Origin: Deltaproteobacteria bacterium
Lineage (GTDB): Bacteria > Desulfobacterota > DSM-4660 > Desulfatiglandales > HGW-15
Direction of reading: 5' to 3'
Assembly (NCBI GenBank): GCA_019308525.1
Contig: JAFDIC010000092.1
Span: 1-10,898 of the forward strand
DNA length: 10,898 nucleotides
The position numbers and the translations under genes are program-made. Below are positions 1 through 6,756 of this stretch, in pieces (the stretch's first letter is position 1; the number at the start of each line of letters is the position of its first letter). The notes below the pieces were generated by a model. It saw only the letters and a program-made list of their open reading frames with translations, made no database searches and was not told the DNA's origin.

Positions 1-324
1 GCCCAGGACTTGGGGAACCATGTAGAGGGGACTTTTCATCTCGTCATAGTTGAGCATCCGGATCTGACCACTTCCCGTGAAGGGCCCAGGAAATGGCGCA
101 GGATCTTTGAACAGGCAAGGAGGCTGCTGGACGATCAAGGGGCCCTTATCCTCACCAGTTTTTGGCTTAACGACCACATACCTGCCCAGGTTGCCCTTGA
201 AAAGTCCCTTTACCGCATTCTCTACAGCGGCAGGAATAGGTATCCTGGCAGACGGTTCGATACCTCAAGCAATGGCGAGCCGCTGATCATGGACAAGTAT
301 ATCCTCATTGCCAAGAAGACATAG
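1..324 (+). CDS. Methyltransferase-like protein, C-terminal part (5' end outside window)
   Basis: The reading frame is open from the first base of the window, so the gene begins upstream; about 107 C-terminal residues are visible, ending at TAG 322-324. A TTG at position 10 is in frame but is probably internal. The residues HLVIVEHPDL followed by an aromatic-rich segment and LLDDQGALILTSF resemble the late strands of a class I SAM-dependent methyltransferase Rossmann fold: a hydrophobic strand, an acidic or His-Pro loop, then a helix and a strand describing what the enzyme should do after 'gaining' a product. The SAM-binding glycine motif would lie upstream, so the family call cannot be confirmed here. 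The substrate is unknown. A hairpin and then the nitrilase gene follow on the same strand. Confidence 0.55.
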   Translation, partial: AQDLGNHVEGTFHLVIVEHPDLTTSREGPRKWRRIFEQARRLLDDQGALILTSFWLNDHIPAQVALEKSLYRILYSGRNRYPGRRFDTSSNGEPLIMDKYILIAKKT

Positions 325-334
325 TTTGCGGAAT

Positions 335-360
335 TCCCCTGATACCTTGGTAACAGGGGA
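335..360 (+). other. Inverted repeat between the methyltransferase-like and nitrilase genes
   Basis: TCCCCTG (335-341) pairs with CAGGGGA (354-360), and the inner TACC (343-346) pairs with GGTA (349-352) around TT, leaving one A-A mismatch. This gives a 26-nt near-perfect palindrome. It begins 11 nt after the upstream stop codon and ends 23 nt before the nitrilase ATG. There is no T-tract on either side, so it is not a typical intrinsic terminator. It could be an mRNA processing or stabilising hairpin, or a protein operator. Confidence 0.5.
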
Positions 361-383
361 CCAGCAAGGAGCCCCGAACAGTC

Positions 384-1205
384 ATGAGAGATGTGAGGAT
401 TGCAGCGGTATGCATGCATTCTGAGACTTCGGATGTAGACCTTAACCTGGCCAAGACAAAGGCCTTTGCGGATGAGGCCGCAGAGATGGCCGTGGATATA
501 GTTTGCTTCCCCGAACTCTCCCTGAGCGGCTACTCCCTGAATGATTCAGAAACAAGCAGTGGCGATTTCTCCTTTGATCTCGCCGTAGAAAGGGTGGTCC
601 AGATAGCCCGTAAGAGGAGATTGTTGATTATTGCGGGCATCGCCGAACCTTGCCAGGGAAGGAAGCCCTTTATAACCCAAATCATAGCCAGCCCCTCAGG
701 GCTGCTGGGCTCATACAGAAAGACCCACCTTTCCCCGAAGGAGAAGGAGAAATACAGCGCCGGTGACAGCATCCAAGTCTTCTCCTTTGAGAACGTCAAC
801 TTCGGAATAAGTCTTTGTTACGAGGCCCACTTCCCCGAAATCCATACGGTGATGGCCCTGAAGGGCGCAGAGGTCATATTTATTCCCCACGCCTCTCCCA
901 GAGGTTCCCCTATGGAAAAGAGGCAAAGCTGGCTCAGGCATTTGCCCTCCAGGGCCTTTGATAACGGCACTTTTGTGGCTGCCTGCAACCAGGTGGGAAA
1001 GACCCGAGAAGGATATAACTTTCCGGGAGTAGTGATGATATTTGACCCCCTGGGCAGGCTGTTGGGCAGTTACAGGGGGAATCAGGAAAAGATGGTTGTG
1101 GCGGACCTCAGGGAGAAAGACTTAGTCAGCGCGAGAAGACATTCCATGAGTTATTTTATGCCTCACCGCCGACCGCGACTCTACAGAGATCTATGCAAGG
1201 GTTGA
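384..1205 (+). CDS. Carbon-nitrogen hydrolase (nitrilase/amidohydrolase superfamily)
   Basis: This 273-residue protein should hydrolyse a non-peptide carbon-nitrogen bond (an amide, nitrile or carbamoyl compound) in the cytoplasm; the substrate cannot be read from sequence. All three catalytic residues of the family are present: Glu44 in FPELSLSGY, Lys113 in YRKTHLSPKE, and nucleophile Cys145 in ISLCYEAHFPE. Glu120 is also placed as expected for the second family glutamate. Length fits a single-domain nitrilase, with no glutaminase or NAD synthetase fusion. The N-terminal strand (VRIAAVCMHS) is the usual start of the fold. ATG 384 has AAGGAG at 366-371, a somewhat long 12-nt spacing. It converges on dsrC across a hairpin terminator, so a functional link to sulfite reduction is not indicated. 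It could be an omega-amidase or N-carbamoyl amidase type enzyme. Confidence 0.88.
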   Translation: MRDVRIAAVCMHSETSDVDLNLAKTKAFADEAAEMAVDIVCFPELSLSGYSLNDSETSSGDFSFDLAVERVVQIARKRRLLIIAGIAEPCQGRKPFITQIIASPSGLLGSYRKTHLSPKEKEKYSAGDSIQVFSFENVNFGISLCYEAHFPEIHTVMALKGAEVIFIPHASPRGSPMEKRQSWLRHLPSRAFDNGTFVAACNQVGKTREGYNFPGVVMIFDPLGRLLGSYRGNQEKMVVADLREKDLVSARRHSMSYFMPHRRPRLYRDLCKG

Positions 1206-1214
1206 TTCTGCTGG

Positions 1215-1250
1215 TTTCTTGCGCCGGGGGCCTGCCGCAGGCTCAAGAAA
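1215..1250. repeat. Nested inverted repeat in the nitrilase 3' region
   Basis: TTTCTTG (1215-1221) is complementary to CAAGAAA (1244-1250), and inside it GCCTG (1230-1234) pairs with CAGGC (1238-1242). It lies immediately after the nitrilase stop and touches the larger terminator hairpin, with which its right arm overlaps by two bases. It may add to transcript-end structure; no separate function is evident. Confidence 0.4.
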
Positions 1251-1287
1251 TAAAGGCATAGAAAAGCTGGGTTTCTATGCCCTTATT
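1249..1287. terminator. Bidirectional hairpin terminator between nitrilase gene and dsrC
   Basis: A 16-nt arm (1249-1264, AATAAAGGCATAGAAA) pairs with 1272-1287 (TTTCTATGCCCTTATT) with one mismatch, enclosing a 7-nt loop. The base of the stem is A/T rich on both sides, so each strand reads an A-rich then U-rich flank, the usual form of a shared terminator for convergent genes. It sits 44 nt after the nitrilase stop and about 93 nt after the dsrC stop. The 1288-1380 stretch between it and dsrC holds nothing else I can identify. Confidence 0.7.
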
Positions 1288-1380
1288 CCTTGTAAGGTAC
1301 ACCCCGGCCCCGCTTGCCTCAGGCCCCGTTTATCCAAGCAGGAAGGCGTTGTCAACCATCAAGTAATCATCCAGAGTTGA

Positions 1381-1698
1381 TTAGACGCACCCAGTGGGTT
1401 TCGGTAGACCGGCCATCTTGCATGCGCCTTTCCCCGGACCCGAAGGAAACAGTTCGTATATTTGTTTCAATTTGAATCCTGTCACCTTCGACAGGATCCT
1501 GACCATGGGCGCAATTCCGTTTTTCTTGTAATAATCCTGGAGGACCTTAATAACTTTCCAATGATCCTCGGTCAGTTCCTCGATTCCCTCGGTCTGTTTT
1601 ACATGCCTCACCCAGGCTTCGTTCCAGTTGTTGAAATCATCAATGAATCCGTCCTCATCCACGTTGAATGTGTGTCCTTCAAATTCAACCGTCGGCAT
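1381..1698 (-). CDS. dsrC: DsrC, sulfur-carrier substrate protein of dissimilatory sulfite reductase
   Basis: DsrC receives the sulfite-derived sulfur from DsrAB as a trisulfide between its two conserved cysteines and passes electrons and sulfide through the membrane DsrMKJOP complex. The 105-residue protein matches the canonical length. Its C-terminal arm LFPSGPGKGACKMAGLPKP then TGCV carries Cys93 and Cys104, separated by ten residues with Cys104 penultimate. That spacing separates true DsrC from TusE-like or single-cysteine homologues. The body (EDGFIDDFNNWNEAW, LTEDHW, YELFPSGP) is typical DsrC/TusE fold. ATG at 1698 is preceded by a perfect AAGGAGGT (complement of 1707-1714) at 8 nt. It has its own strong promoter, consistent with the very high DsrC levels known in sulfate reducers. 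It is on the same strand as dsrN, 220 nt downstream of it. Confidence 0.97.
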   Translation of the reverse strand: MPTVEFEGHTFNVDEDGFIDDFNNWNEAWVRHVKQTEGIEELTEDHWKVIKVLQDYYKKNGIAPMVRILSKVTGFKLKQIYELFPSGPGKGACKMAGLPKPTGCV

Positions 1699-1759
1699 AT
1701 CAAGTGACCTCCTTTTTGATTGCTGTAATTATTTCAGGCCCTTATTGGAACAGATCTTC

Positions 1760-1788
1760 TGTATAGCTCATATTTTGTCCAATGTCAA
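1760..1788 (-). promoter_or_regulatory. sigma70-type promoter of dsrC
   Basis: Read on the - strand, a consensus TTGACA -35 box (complement of 1783-1788) is followed after exactly 17 nt by TATACA (complement of 1760-1765), which matches four of six -10 positions. Transcription would start near 1753, giving a leader of about 55 nt with a perfect Shine-Dalgarno sequence. This allows dsrC to be transcribed independently of dsrN. Confidence 0.7.
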
Positions 1789-1842
1789 TCCTTCTTTTGT
1801 CGATCTTGTGAAAAAAATTGCATTATGGGCCTTGGTAGCTCA

Positions 1843-1909
1843 GGCGGGGGTTCCTAAGGGTGCCGGGGGCGGGAGCACCCGGCAACGAACTCCGGGGAGA
1901 ACCACCGCC
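1843..1909 (-). other. GC-rich foldable element between dsrN and dsrC
   Basis: An outer 11-bp stem joins 1843-1853 (GGCGGGGGTTC) to 1899-1909 (GAACCACCGCC) with one mismatch. Inside it two stems compete: TGCCGGG (1861-1867) with CCCGGCA (1878-1884), or GGGTGC (1858-1863) with GCACCC (1875-1880). They share bases, so only one can form. The element begins 9 nt past the dsrN stop and lies upstream of the dsrC promoter, so it would be in the dsrN 3' untranslated region. No U-tract follows, which argues against a plain intrinsic terminator. I could not match it to tRNA, SRP RNA, tmRNA or a known riboswitch. The strand is inferred from dsrN transcription. Confidence 0.5.
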
Positions 1910-1918
1910 CGGAAGATC

Positions 1919-3328
1919 TCAGTGGTCCTTGATATTGGTCATGTAGAATATGGCAGCATCGAAGAACCTTTCAGCCCAAGCCCTGTATCCCAAGGCGTGG
2001 AGATGTGTATATGTCGCGAGAAGGTTTCTCCTTGTAAGACCGTCTCCCCTGCCATCAAGGCCGTGTCCCCTTTTCACCTCAAACACCATTTGGACGTCTC
2101 CGAGGTCGCGAAATATGGGGCGGGAGTAATGAAATTCATGGCCTTTCAAGGTCTCTCCGACCGGAAAGTAGATGTTTTTCTCCTTGACTTTCAGTATGGT
2201 ATACCCGTGACCCTGTGGCTTTTCTTCCAGCTTGAATCTTATAGGAAGGGCGCCCACCATGGGAAAGTAACTCTCCCCAAGGATGAGTCCTTCCCCCAAG
2301 TACATAAGGCCTCCGCATTCTGCGTAAACCGGGAGCCCTCCCTGAATGGCCCCGCGCAGCCAGTTCCTGAAAGCGGCATTGGAAGACAGGGACTCGGCCT
2401 GTACTTCAGGAAAACCGCCCCCGATATACAGGGCATCAATGTTTCGCACCCTGTCAGAAGTAATACTGTTGATCTCGACCAACTCTGCTCCAAGCTCTCC
2501 CAGTTGAGCAAGGTTCTCGGGGTAATAGAACCAGAAGGCCTTGTCCTTGATGACCCCGATCCTGGGAGGGACCTTGGGAGAATCGTCATGAAGGGGCAAC
2601 TTCTTCTCTCTTGTCCCTGAATAGGGTAGGGTGCCTGCCCCGCGGGCTATTTCCAGGACTCTTTGAAGGTCTAAATGGTCTTCGACTACTGCTTTTGCCC
2701 ACTCAACGGCCTTCTCTGCCTCGCCTCTTTCCAGGTGAGGGACTAGGCCCATATGCCTTTCCGGGAAGGGATTCTCCTTCAATTTCGGGATTTGACCCAG
2801 GACAGGAATATTACAATAGGCCTCAATCGACTCCCTCACAAGACTTACCTGGCGTTTCCCAGCAACCCTGTTCAGAATAACGCCTGCAACGTTGAGTTCA
2901 GGATCAAATTTTTGGCAGCCCATGACCATGGCCGCAGCGGTGCGGGTAGTCATTGTGACATCAATGATGACTATTACCGGGCAGTTCAGTAGCTTTGCCA
3001 CCTCAGCCGTACTGTAACGACCCTCAAAGTCCATCCCATCAAAGAGCCCACGATTCCCTTCAATCAATGACAGGTCTGTGTTCGAGGAATTTCGGAAAAA
3101 GGAATACAGGAGCCCTTCCCTCGATATCATGAAAGGATCGAGGTTATGGCACGGCCTCCGAGAGGCCAGACTGAGCCACCCTGAATCTATGAAGTCCGGC
3201 CCTTTCTTAAAAGCAGCGACACGATAACCCATTTCAGACCATTTGGCAGCCATTCCCAAGGAAAGGATCGTCTTGCCTGAGCCCCCTCTTAGGGCGGAGA
3301 TGACAATGCGGGACGGTGACATAAACAT
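1919..3328 (-). CDS. dsrN: CobB/CbiA-family glutamine amidotransferase, DsrN type (probable siroheme amidase)
   Basis: A 469-residue ATP- and glutamine-dependent amidase. The N-terminal dethiobiotin-synthetase-like ATPase has a P-loop GGSGKT (15-20), KKGPDFID (41-48) and IEGNRGLFDG (89-98). The C-terminal class I glutamine amidotransferase domain has nucleophile Cys338 in YAECGG and the histidine region THLH (441-444). The length equals that of cobyrinic acid a,c-diamide synthases, so cobalamin synthesis is the alternative. No other cobalamin gene is visible, and homologues in dsr clusters (DsrN) are thought to convert siroheme to siroheme amide, the cofactor form reported for Desulfovibrio sulfite reductase. 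I therefore infer the DsrN role. ATG 3328 is chosen because GGTGG-type Shine-Dalgarno bases (complement of 3338-3344) lie 9 nt upstream; a second Met two codons later is spaced too far. It is divergent from dsrABD. Confidence 0.85.
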   Translation of the reverse strand: MFMSPSRIVISALRGGSGKTILSLGMAAKWSEMGYRVAAFKKGPDFIDSGWLSLASRRPCHNLDPFMISREGLLYSFFRNSSNTDLSLIEGNRGLFDGMDFEGRYSTAEVAKLLNCPVIVIIDVTMTTRTAAAMVMGCQKFDPELNVAGVILNRVAGKRQVSLVRESIEAYCNIPVLGQIPKLKENPFPERHMGLVPHLERGEAEKAVEWAKAVVEDHLDLQRVLEIARGAGTLPYSGTREKKLPLHDDSPKVPPRIGVIKDKAFWFYYPENLAQLGELGAELVEINSITSDRVRNIDALYIGGGFPEVQAESLSSNAAFRNWLRGAIQGGLPVYAECGGLMYLGEGLILGESYFPMVGALPIRFKLEEKPQGHGYTILKVKEKNIYFPVGETLKGHEFHYSRPIFRDLGDVQMVFEVKRGHGLDGRGDGLTRRNLLATYTHLHALGYRAWAERFFDAAIFYMTNIKDH

Positions 3329-3449
3329 CGTTCTTAGCCCACCTAGGCTTCATACTTGCGGGGCTTTCGCTCCAATGCTCCTGCTCGGAACGTTTTCCAG
3401 TGATAAGACTGTGAGCCTGATCAGATCTTAGACAAATACCCCTTAAAGA

Positions 3450-3478
3450 CTTATACCACTATTGGCGAGGATTGCCAT
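3450..3478 (-). promoter_or_regulatory. Candidate dsrN promoter with extended -10
   Basis: On the - strand ATGGCA (complement of 3473-3478, four of six -35 matches) is followed after 17 nt by TATAAG (complement of 3450-3455, five of six). The -10 is preceded by TGG, an extended -10 element. It would give a dsrN leader of about 115 nt. GATAAGAC (3402-3409) and its inverted copy GTCTTATC (3503-3510) flank it. A separate - strand TATAAT (complement of 3588-3593) lacks a -35 partner and is less likely. Confidence 0.4.
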
Positions 3479-3565
3479 CATATAAAAGAAATCTTTACCG
3501 AGGTCTTATCGTTAGTTGAAAAGGACACAGATTGATATATATGATTAGAATTAGCAGTTTTTTTA

Positions 3566-3595
3566 TTGACAAGTTGGTGCTATTCTGATTATAAA
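3566..3595 (+). promoter_or_regulatory. sigma70-type promoter of the dsrABD operon
   Basis: A perfect TTGACA (3566-3571) is separated by 18 nt from TATAAA (3590-3595, five of six). The 35 nt before it are very A/T rich, including a T7 run, and look like an UP element. Transcription would begin near 3602, leaving a leader of about 220 nt before dsrA. The strength fits the abundance of DsrAB in sulfate reducers. Confidence 0.7.
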
Positions 3596-3601
3596 TCCTG
3601 T

Positions 3602-3820
3602 GCCGAATGTGAGAAAAATCACAAAACCTCATGTATTGTGGCATCAAGAGATAGGAGGCCGTCCGGAGGGGGATGGCGGCGGCAAAATGTGGCAACAAAA
3701 TGCTGGTTCACTTTTGTTTTCAGGGGAGGAGGTGAAGAGGGAGAGAAATTCTTAATTATGAGCTGAAGTCCCTTTCTCGGGGAATGAAACCTTTTTATTA
3801 TTCAAAAGGAGGCATTGATA
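3602..3820 (+). other. Long leader of the dsrABD transcript
   Basis: This stretch holds no convincing gene. After the Crp-like palindrome there is a G-rich hairpin, GCCGTCC (3658-3664) with GGATGGC (3671-3677) around GGAGGG, and an A/T-rich hairpin AACAAAA (3694-3700) with TTTTGTT (3712-3718). Just before dsrA, CCTTTT (3790-3795) can pair with AAAAGG (3804-3809), which covers part of the Shine-Dalgarno sequence. A three-codon micro-ORF ATG AGC TGA starts at 3758. The folds are modest and may not be regulatory. Confidence 0.4.
3608..3623. promoter_or_regulatory. Crp/Fnr-family operator-like palindrome TGTGA-N6-TCACA
   Basis: TGTGAGAAAAATCACA is a perfect five-base inverted repeat with a six-base spacer, the classic Crp-type site; the flanks (AA before, AA after) extend the symmetry weakly. 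Its centre is about 14 bases after the predicted dsrA transcription start, a position usually associated with repression. It also lies next to a - strand TATAAT. HcpR, a Crp/Fnr-family regulator of sulfate-reduction genes in Desulfovibrio, is reported to use a Crp-like motif, so it is one candidate. The binding protein is inference. Confidence 0.5.
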
Positions 3821-5242
3821 ATGGCTTTTGAACCCAAAGAACCGCAGAAAGAGCTGAAATACCAAGAACTTAGAATCTATAGTGATGAAGACTTGAACAA
3901 TTACACGGAAGAGGAGCTGAAGAGTTTCAAGATAAAGCATGATGTCCCCATGTGTGAGGACCTTGAAAAGGGACCATGGCCAAGCTTTGTGGCGGACGCC
4001 AAGCGCGAAGCCCTCCATCGCAGGAAACTCGGGAAAGACAGGCTGATGATTGAGAGGGACGTGGTCGAGGACCTGCTGGGCCAGCTGGAACTCTCTTTTG
4101 AGCACGGGGAAACACACTGGAAGCATGGTGGAATCGTGGGAGTCTTTGGATACGGCGGAGGAGTAATAGGCAGGTATTCTGACGCTCCTGACAAGTTCCC
4201 CTCGATCGCCCACTTCCATACCCTGCGCGTGAATCAGCCGGCCAGCAAATTTTACAACACCGATTATCTTAGGACGCTCTGTGACCTGTGGGAGTTCCGA
4301 GGGAGCGGGATGATGAACATGCACGGCTCCACGGGGGATATTATCTTCCTGGGGACCTTCACGGAGCAGCTGGAGCCCATCTTTTTTGAGCTGGGGCATG
4401 TGCTTCAGCAGGACCTGGGAGGGTCGGGATCAAACCTGCGGACACCTTCCTGCTGCATCGGCAGGGCCCGTTGCGAATGGGCCTGTTTTGATACCCAGGA
4501 TATGTGCTATGAACTAACCCATTATTATCAGGATGAATTACATCGTCCGCAGTTTCCTTACAAGTTCAAGTTCAAGTTCGACGGGTGCCCTAATTGCTGC
4601 GTGGCATCTATTGCGCGTGCAGACATGTCATTCATTGGCACGTGGAGGGATAATATCCGCATCGACCAGGAAGCCGTTAAGGCATACATCGGGGGCGAAA
4701 TCAAGCCTAATGCCGGTGCCCATACTGGAAAGGACTGGGGCAAGTTCGACATCCAGAAGGAGGTCATCGACCTGTGCCCCACAAGCTGCATGTGGATGGA
4801 AGATGGAAAGCTGATGATTGACGACAAGGAATGCACCAGGTGCATGCATTGCATCAACGTCATGCCCCAGGCCCTCTGGCCCGGCAAAGATACCGGGGTG
4901 AGCATCCTTTTCGGCGCAAAGGCCCCGATCCTGGAGGGCGCGCAGATGTCCCTGATGACCATTCCCTTCATGAAGGCGGAGCATCCCTACGATGAAATAA
5001 AGGAAAAGGTCGTGGAGCCTGTCTGGGATTGGTGGATGGAAGAGGGGAAAAACCGCGAGCGGCTAGGGGAACTAATCCAGAGGCAGGGCCTGCCCAAGTT
5101 CCTGGAAGTCCTGGGAATCCCGGCTATGCCGCAAATGATCAGGGAACCGCGGTGCAATCCGTATATCTTCTGGAAAGAGGAAGACGTACCGGGCGGATTC
5201 AAGAGATCCATAGAAGACTATCGCACAAGACACGCGAGATAG
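3821..5242 (+). CDS. dsrA: Dissimilatory sulfite reductase, alpha subunit
   Basis: DsrA is one half of the cytoplasmic alpha2beta2 enzyme that reduces sulfite in the terminal step of sulfate respiration. The 473-residue protein has the family N-terminal ferredoxin-like half, then siroheme/[4Fe-4S] ligands TPSCCIGRARCEW with Cys212-X5-Cys218 and DGCPNCC with Cys256-X3-Cys260. An inserted ferredoxin domain follows, with CPTSC (319-323) and ECTRCMHC (Cys338, Cys341, Cys344). All expected cysteines are present, so the subunit looks intact. ATG 3821 is preferred over an in-frame TTG at 3815 because AAGGAGG (3806-3812) lies 8 nt before it. It is the first gene of the dsrABD operon; dsrB starts 21 nt after the TAG. 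The sequence is of the reductive bacterial type by overall similarity and by the linked dsrD. Confidence 0.98.
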   Translation: MAFEPKEPQKELKYQELRIYSDEDLNNYTEEELKSFKIKHDVPMCEDLEKGPWPSFVADAKREALHRRKLGKDRLMIERDVVEDLLGQLELSFEHGETHWKHGGIVGVFGYGGGVIGRYSDAPDKFPSIAHFHTLRVNQPASKFYNTDYLRTLCDLWEFRGSGMMNMHGSTGDIIFLGTFTEQLEPIFFELGHVLQQDLGGSGSNLRTPSCCIGRARCEWACFDTQDMCYELTHYYQDELHRPQFPYKFKFKFDGCPNCCVASIARADMSFIGTWRDNIRIDQEAVKAYIGGEIKPNAGAHTGKDWGKFDIQKEVIDLCPTSCMWMEDGKLMIDDKECTRCMHCINVMPQALWPGKDTGVSILFGAKAPILEGAQMSLMTIPFMKAEHPYDEIKEKVVEPVWDWWMEEGKNRERLGELIQRQGLPKFLEVLGIPAMPQMIREPRCNPYIFWKEEDVPGGFKRSIEDYRTRHAR

Positions 5243-5263
5243 GAACAGAGGAGGTAACAAGCA

Positions 5264-6448
5264 ATGGCACTATCACAAGAAAGACTAGGCAGGTACAACC
5301 CCGACAAGCCTATGGAAAACCGTCTGACGGACCTTGGCCCCAGGCACTTCTGGCAATATTTTCCACCCGTCATTCAGAACAATTACGGGAAGTGGAAATA
5401 TCACGAGATCCTGGAACCTGGAATACTGGTCCATGTTTCGGAGACGGGAGACAAGGTATTTACGGTACGGGTGGGCGGATGCCGCTTTATGACGGTTGAG
5501 CATGTGCGGGAAATCTGCGATATCGCGGACAAGCACTGCGATGGATATGTAAGGTTTACCACCAGGAACAACATAGAATTCATGGTGGACAGCCTGGACA
5601 AGGTGGAAGCACTGAAAAAGGACCTCTTGAGCAGGAAACACGTATCGGGGAGCTACAAGTTCCCTATAGGGGGTACCGGAGCGGGGCTTACCAATATAGT
5701 CCACACCCAGGGATACATCCACTGCCATACCCCAGCAACGGACGCCTCGTCGATGGTAAAGGCGGTGATGGATGAACTGTTTGACTATTTTCAGGGCATG
5801 AGCTTCCCGGCCCAGGTCAGGATTTCCATGGCCTGCTGCCTGAACATGTGCGGCGCTGTTCACTGCTCGGACATTGCCCTTCTGGGGTATCACCGAAAAC
5901 CACCTATCATAGACCACAGTATCCTGGAGTCGGTCTGTGAGATACCCCTGGTCATCGCTGCATGCCCCACGGCCGCCATATCCCCTGCAAAGACGGAGGA
6001 GGGCAAGAAGACCGTCAAGATAAAAGAGGAACGATGTATGTTTTGCGGGAACTGCTATACCATGTGCATGGCACTTCCCATCATGGATAAGGAAGGTGAT
6101 TGCGTCACCATAATGGCAGGGGGGAAGGTTTCCAACAGGATCACACCGCCGAAGTTCTCCAAAGTGGTCGTCCCTGGGCTTCCCAATAATTTCCCCCGCT
6201 ACCCTGAGGTCTGCGAAGCAATAAAGAAAATACTGAATGCCTACGTGTCCGATGCCAAGAAATACGAGAGGATCGGAGACTGGGCGGAGCGGATCGGCTG
6301 GGAGAAGTTTTTTGAGAAGTGTGACCTGCCATTCACAGAACATTTAATTGATGACTATCGACTTGCCTATGATACCTACAGGACCTCAACGCAGTTCAAG
6401 TTTACAGAGGCAGCCTGGGAGGTATCAAAGGCGGTGGGTGGCGTATAG
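5264..6448 (+). CDS. dsrB: Dissimilatory sulfite reductase, beta subunit
   Basis: DsrB pairs with DsrA. In the solved Desulfovibrio structure the catalytic siroheme and the docking channel for the DsrC arm are associated with this subunit. The 394-residue length is normal. Siroheme/[4Fe-4S] cysteines appear as [10 protein letters not shown] (Cys154) and [13 protein letters not shown] (Cys191, Cys192, Cys196). The ferredoxin domain has AACPTAAI (Cys234) and [14 protein letters not shown] (Cys258, Cys261, Cys264, Cys268), which are also the ligands expected for the second iron-sulfur centre. ATG 5264 has GAGGAGGT at 5248-5255 with 8-nt spacing, an excellent site suited to equal expression with dsrA. 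The gene ends at TAG 6446-6448, 39 nt before dsrD. Confidence 0.98.
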   Translation: MALSQERLGRYNPDKPMENRLTDLGPRHFWQYFPPVIQNNYGKWKYHEILEPGILVHVSETGDKVFTVRVGGCRFMTVEHVREICDIADKHCDGYVRFTTRNNIEFMVDSLDKVEALKKDLLSRKHVSGSYKFPIGGTGAGLTNIVHTQGYIHCHTPATDASSMVKAVMDELFDYFQGMSFPAQVRISMACCLNMCGAVHCSDIALLGYHRKPPIIDHSILESVCEIPLVIAACPTAAISPAKTEEGKKTVKIKEERCMFCGNCYTMCMALPIMDKEGDCVTIMAGGKVSNRITPPKFSKVVVPGLPNNFPRYPEVCEAIKKILNAYVSDAKKYERIGDWAERIGWEKFFEKCDLPFTEHLIDDYRLAYDTYRTSTQFKFTEAAWEVSKAVGGV

Positions 6449-6487
6449 GTCATCTGACCCGCAAAGGGGGAAAAAGGAGCGATCCAG

Positions 6488-6718
6488 ATGGAAGAAATTA
6501 GGAAAGCAATATTAGAGTTCGCAGAAAACAGCAAGAAGACCAAGTTCTACTTTAACGACATGCAAAAGGCCGTTCAGAAGGTTTTCCCTGATGTCAAGGC
6601 GAGGGAGGTAAAAAAGGCGGCTACCTCTCTGGTGAACGAGGGGAAATTGATACTTTTCTCTACGGGCAGCACCACCATGTACGGCCTAAAGGGACGCGGT
6701 CAAACGGAAGATCACTAG
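6488..6718 (+). CDS. dsrD: DsrD, small winged-helix protein of the sulfite reductase operon
   Basis: A 76-residue protein, close to the roughly 78 residues of Desulfovibrio DsrD. It keeps the recognisable pattern: helix EEIRKAILEFAENSKKTKFY, then NDMQKAVQKVFPDVKAREVKKA, and a wing LVNEGKLILFSTGSTTMYGLK. DsrD was long a protein of unknown role with a winged-helix fold, and later biochemical work reported it as an activator of DsrAB. It occurs mainly in organisms that reduce sulfite, so it supports the reductive direction here. AAGGAG (6474-6479) lies 8 nt before the ATG. An intrinsic terminator follows 38 nt after the stop, marking the end of the core operon. Confidence 0.96.
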   Translation: MEEIRKAILEFAENSKKTKFYFNDMQKAVQKVFPDVKAREVKKAATSLVNEGKLILFSTGSTTMYGLKGRGQTEDH

Positions 6719-6756
6719 TCTTGATTCAATAGACTTGGTTTGTCAACTCGATATGA

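Noticed and set aside
1821..1915. Possible tRNA or SRP RNA, prompted by GGTAGCTCAGG and GGTGGTTCTCC
   Set aside because: No closing acceptor, anticodon or T-arms exist at the right distances, and the SRP GGAAGGAAGCAGCC-type loop is missing on both strands.
1628..2620. 330-residue open frame on the + strand
   Set aside because: It lies mostly opposite dsrN, whose motifs are unmistakable, has no family resemblance and no ribosome site, and is rich in Pro/Ser/Arg as expected for an antisense frame.
3566..3766. 66-residue + strand frame upstream of dsrA
   Set aside because: It begins at the TTG of the -35 box, before the predicted transcription start, and has no domain.
3752..4399. 215-residue open frame on the - strand
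   Set aside because: It is antisense to the start of dsrA and its leader; no motif or ribosome site supports it.
5285..6343. 352-residue open frame on the - strand
   Set aside because: It is the antisense of dsrB and reflects codon bias; no recognisable domain or start signal.
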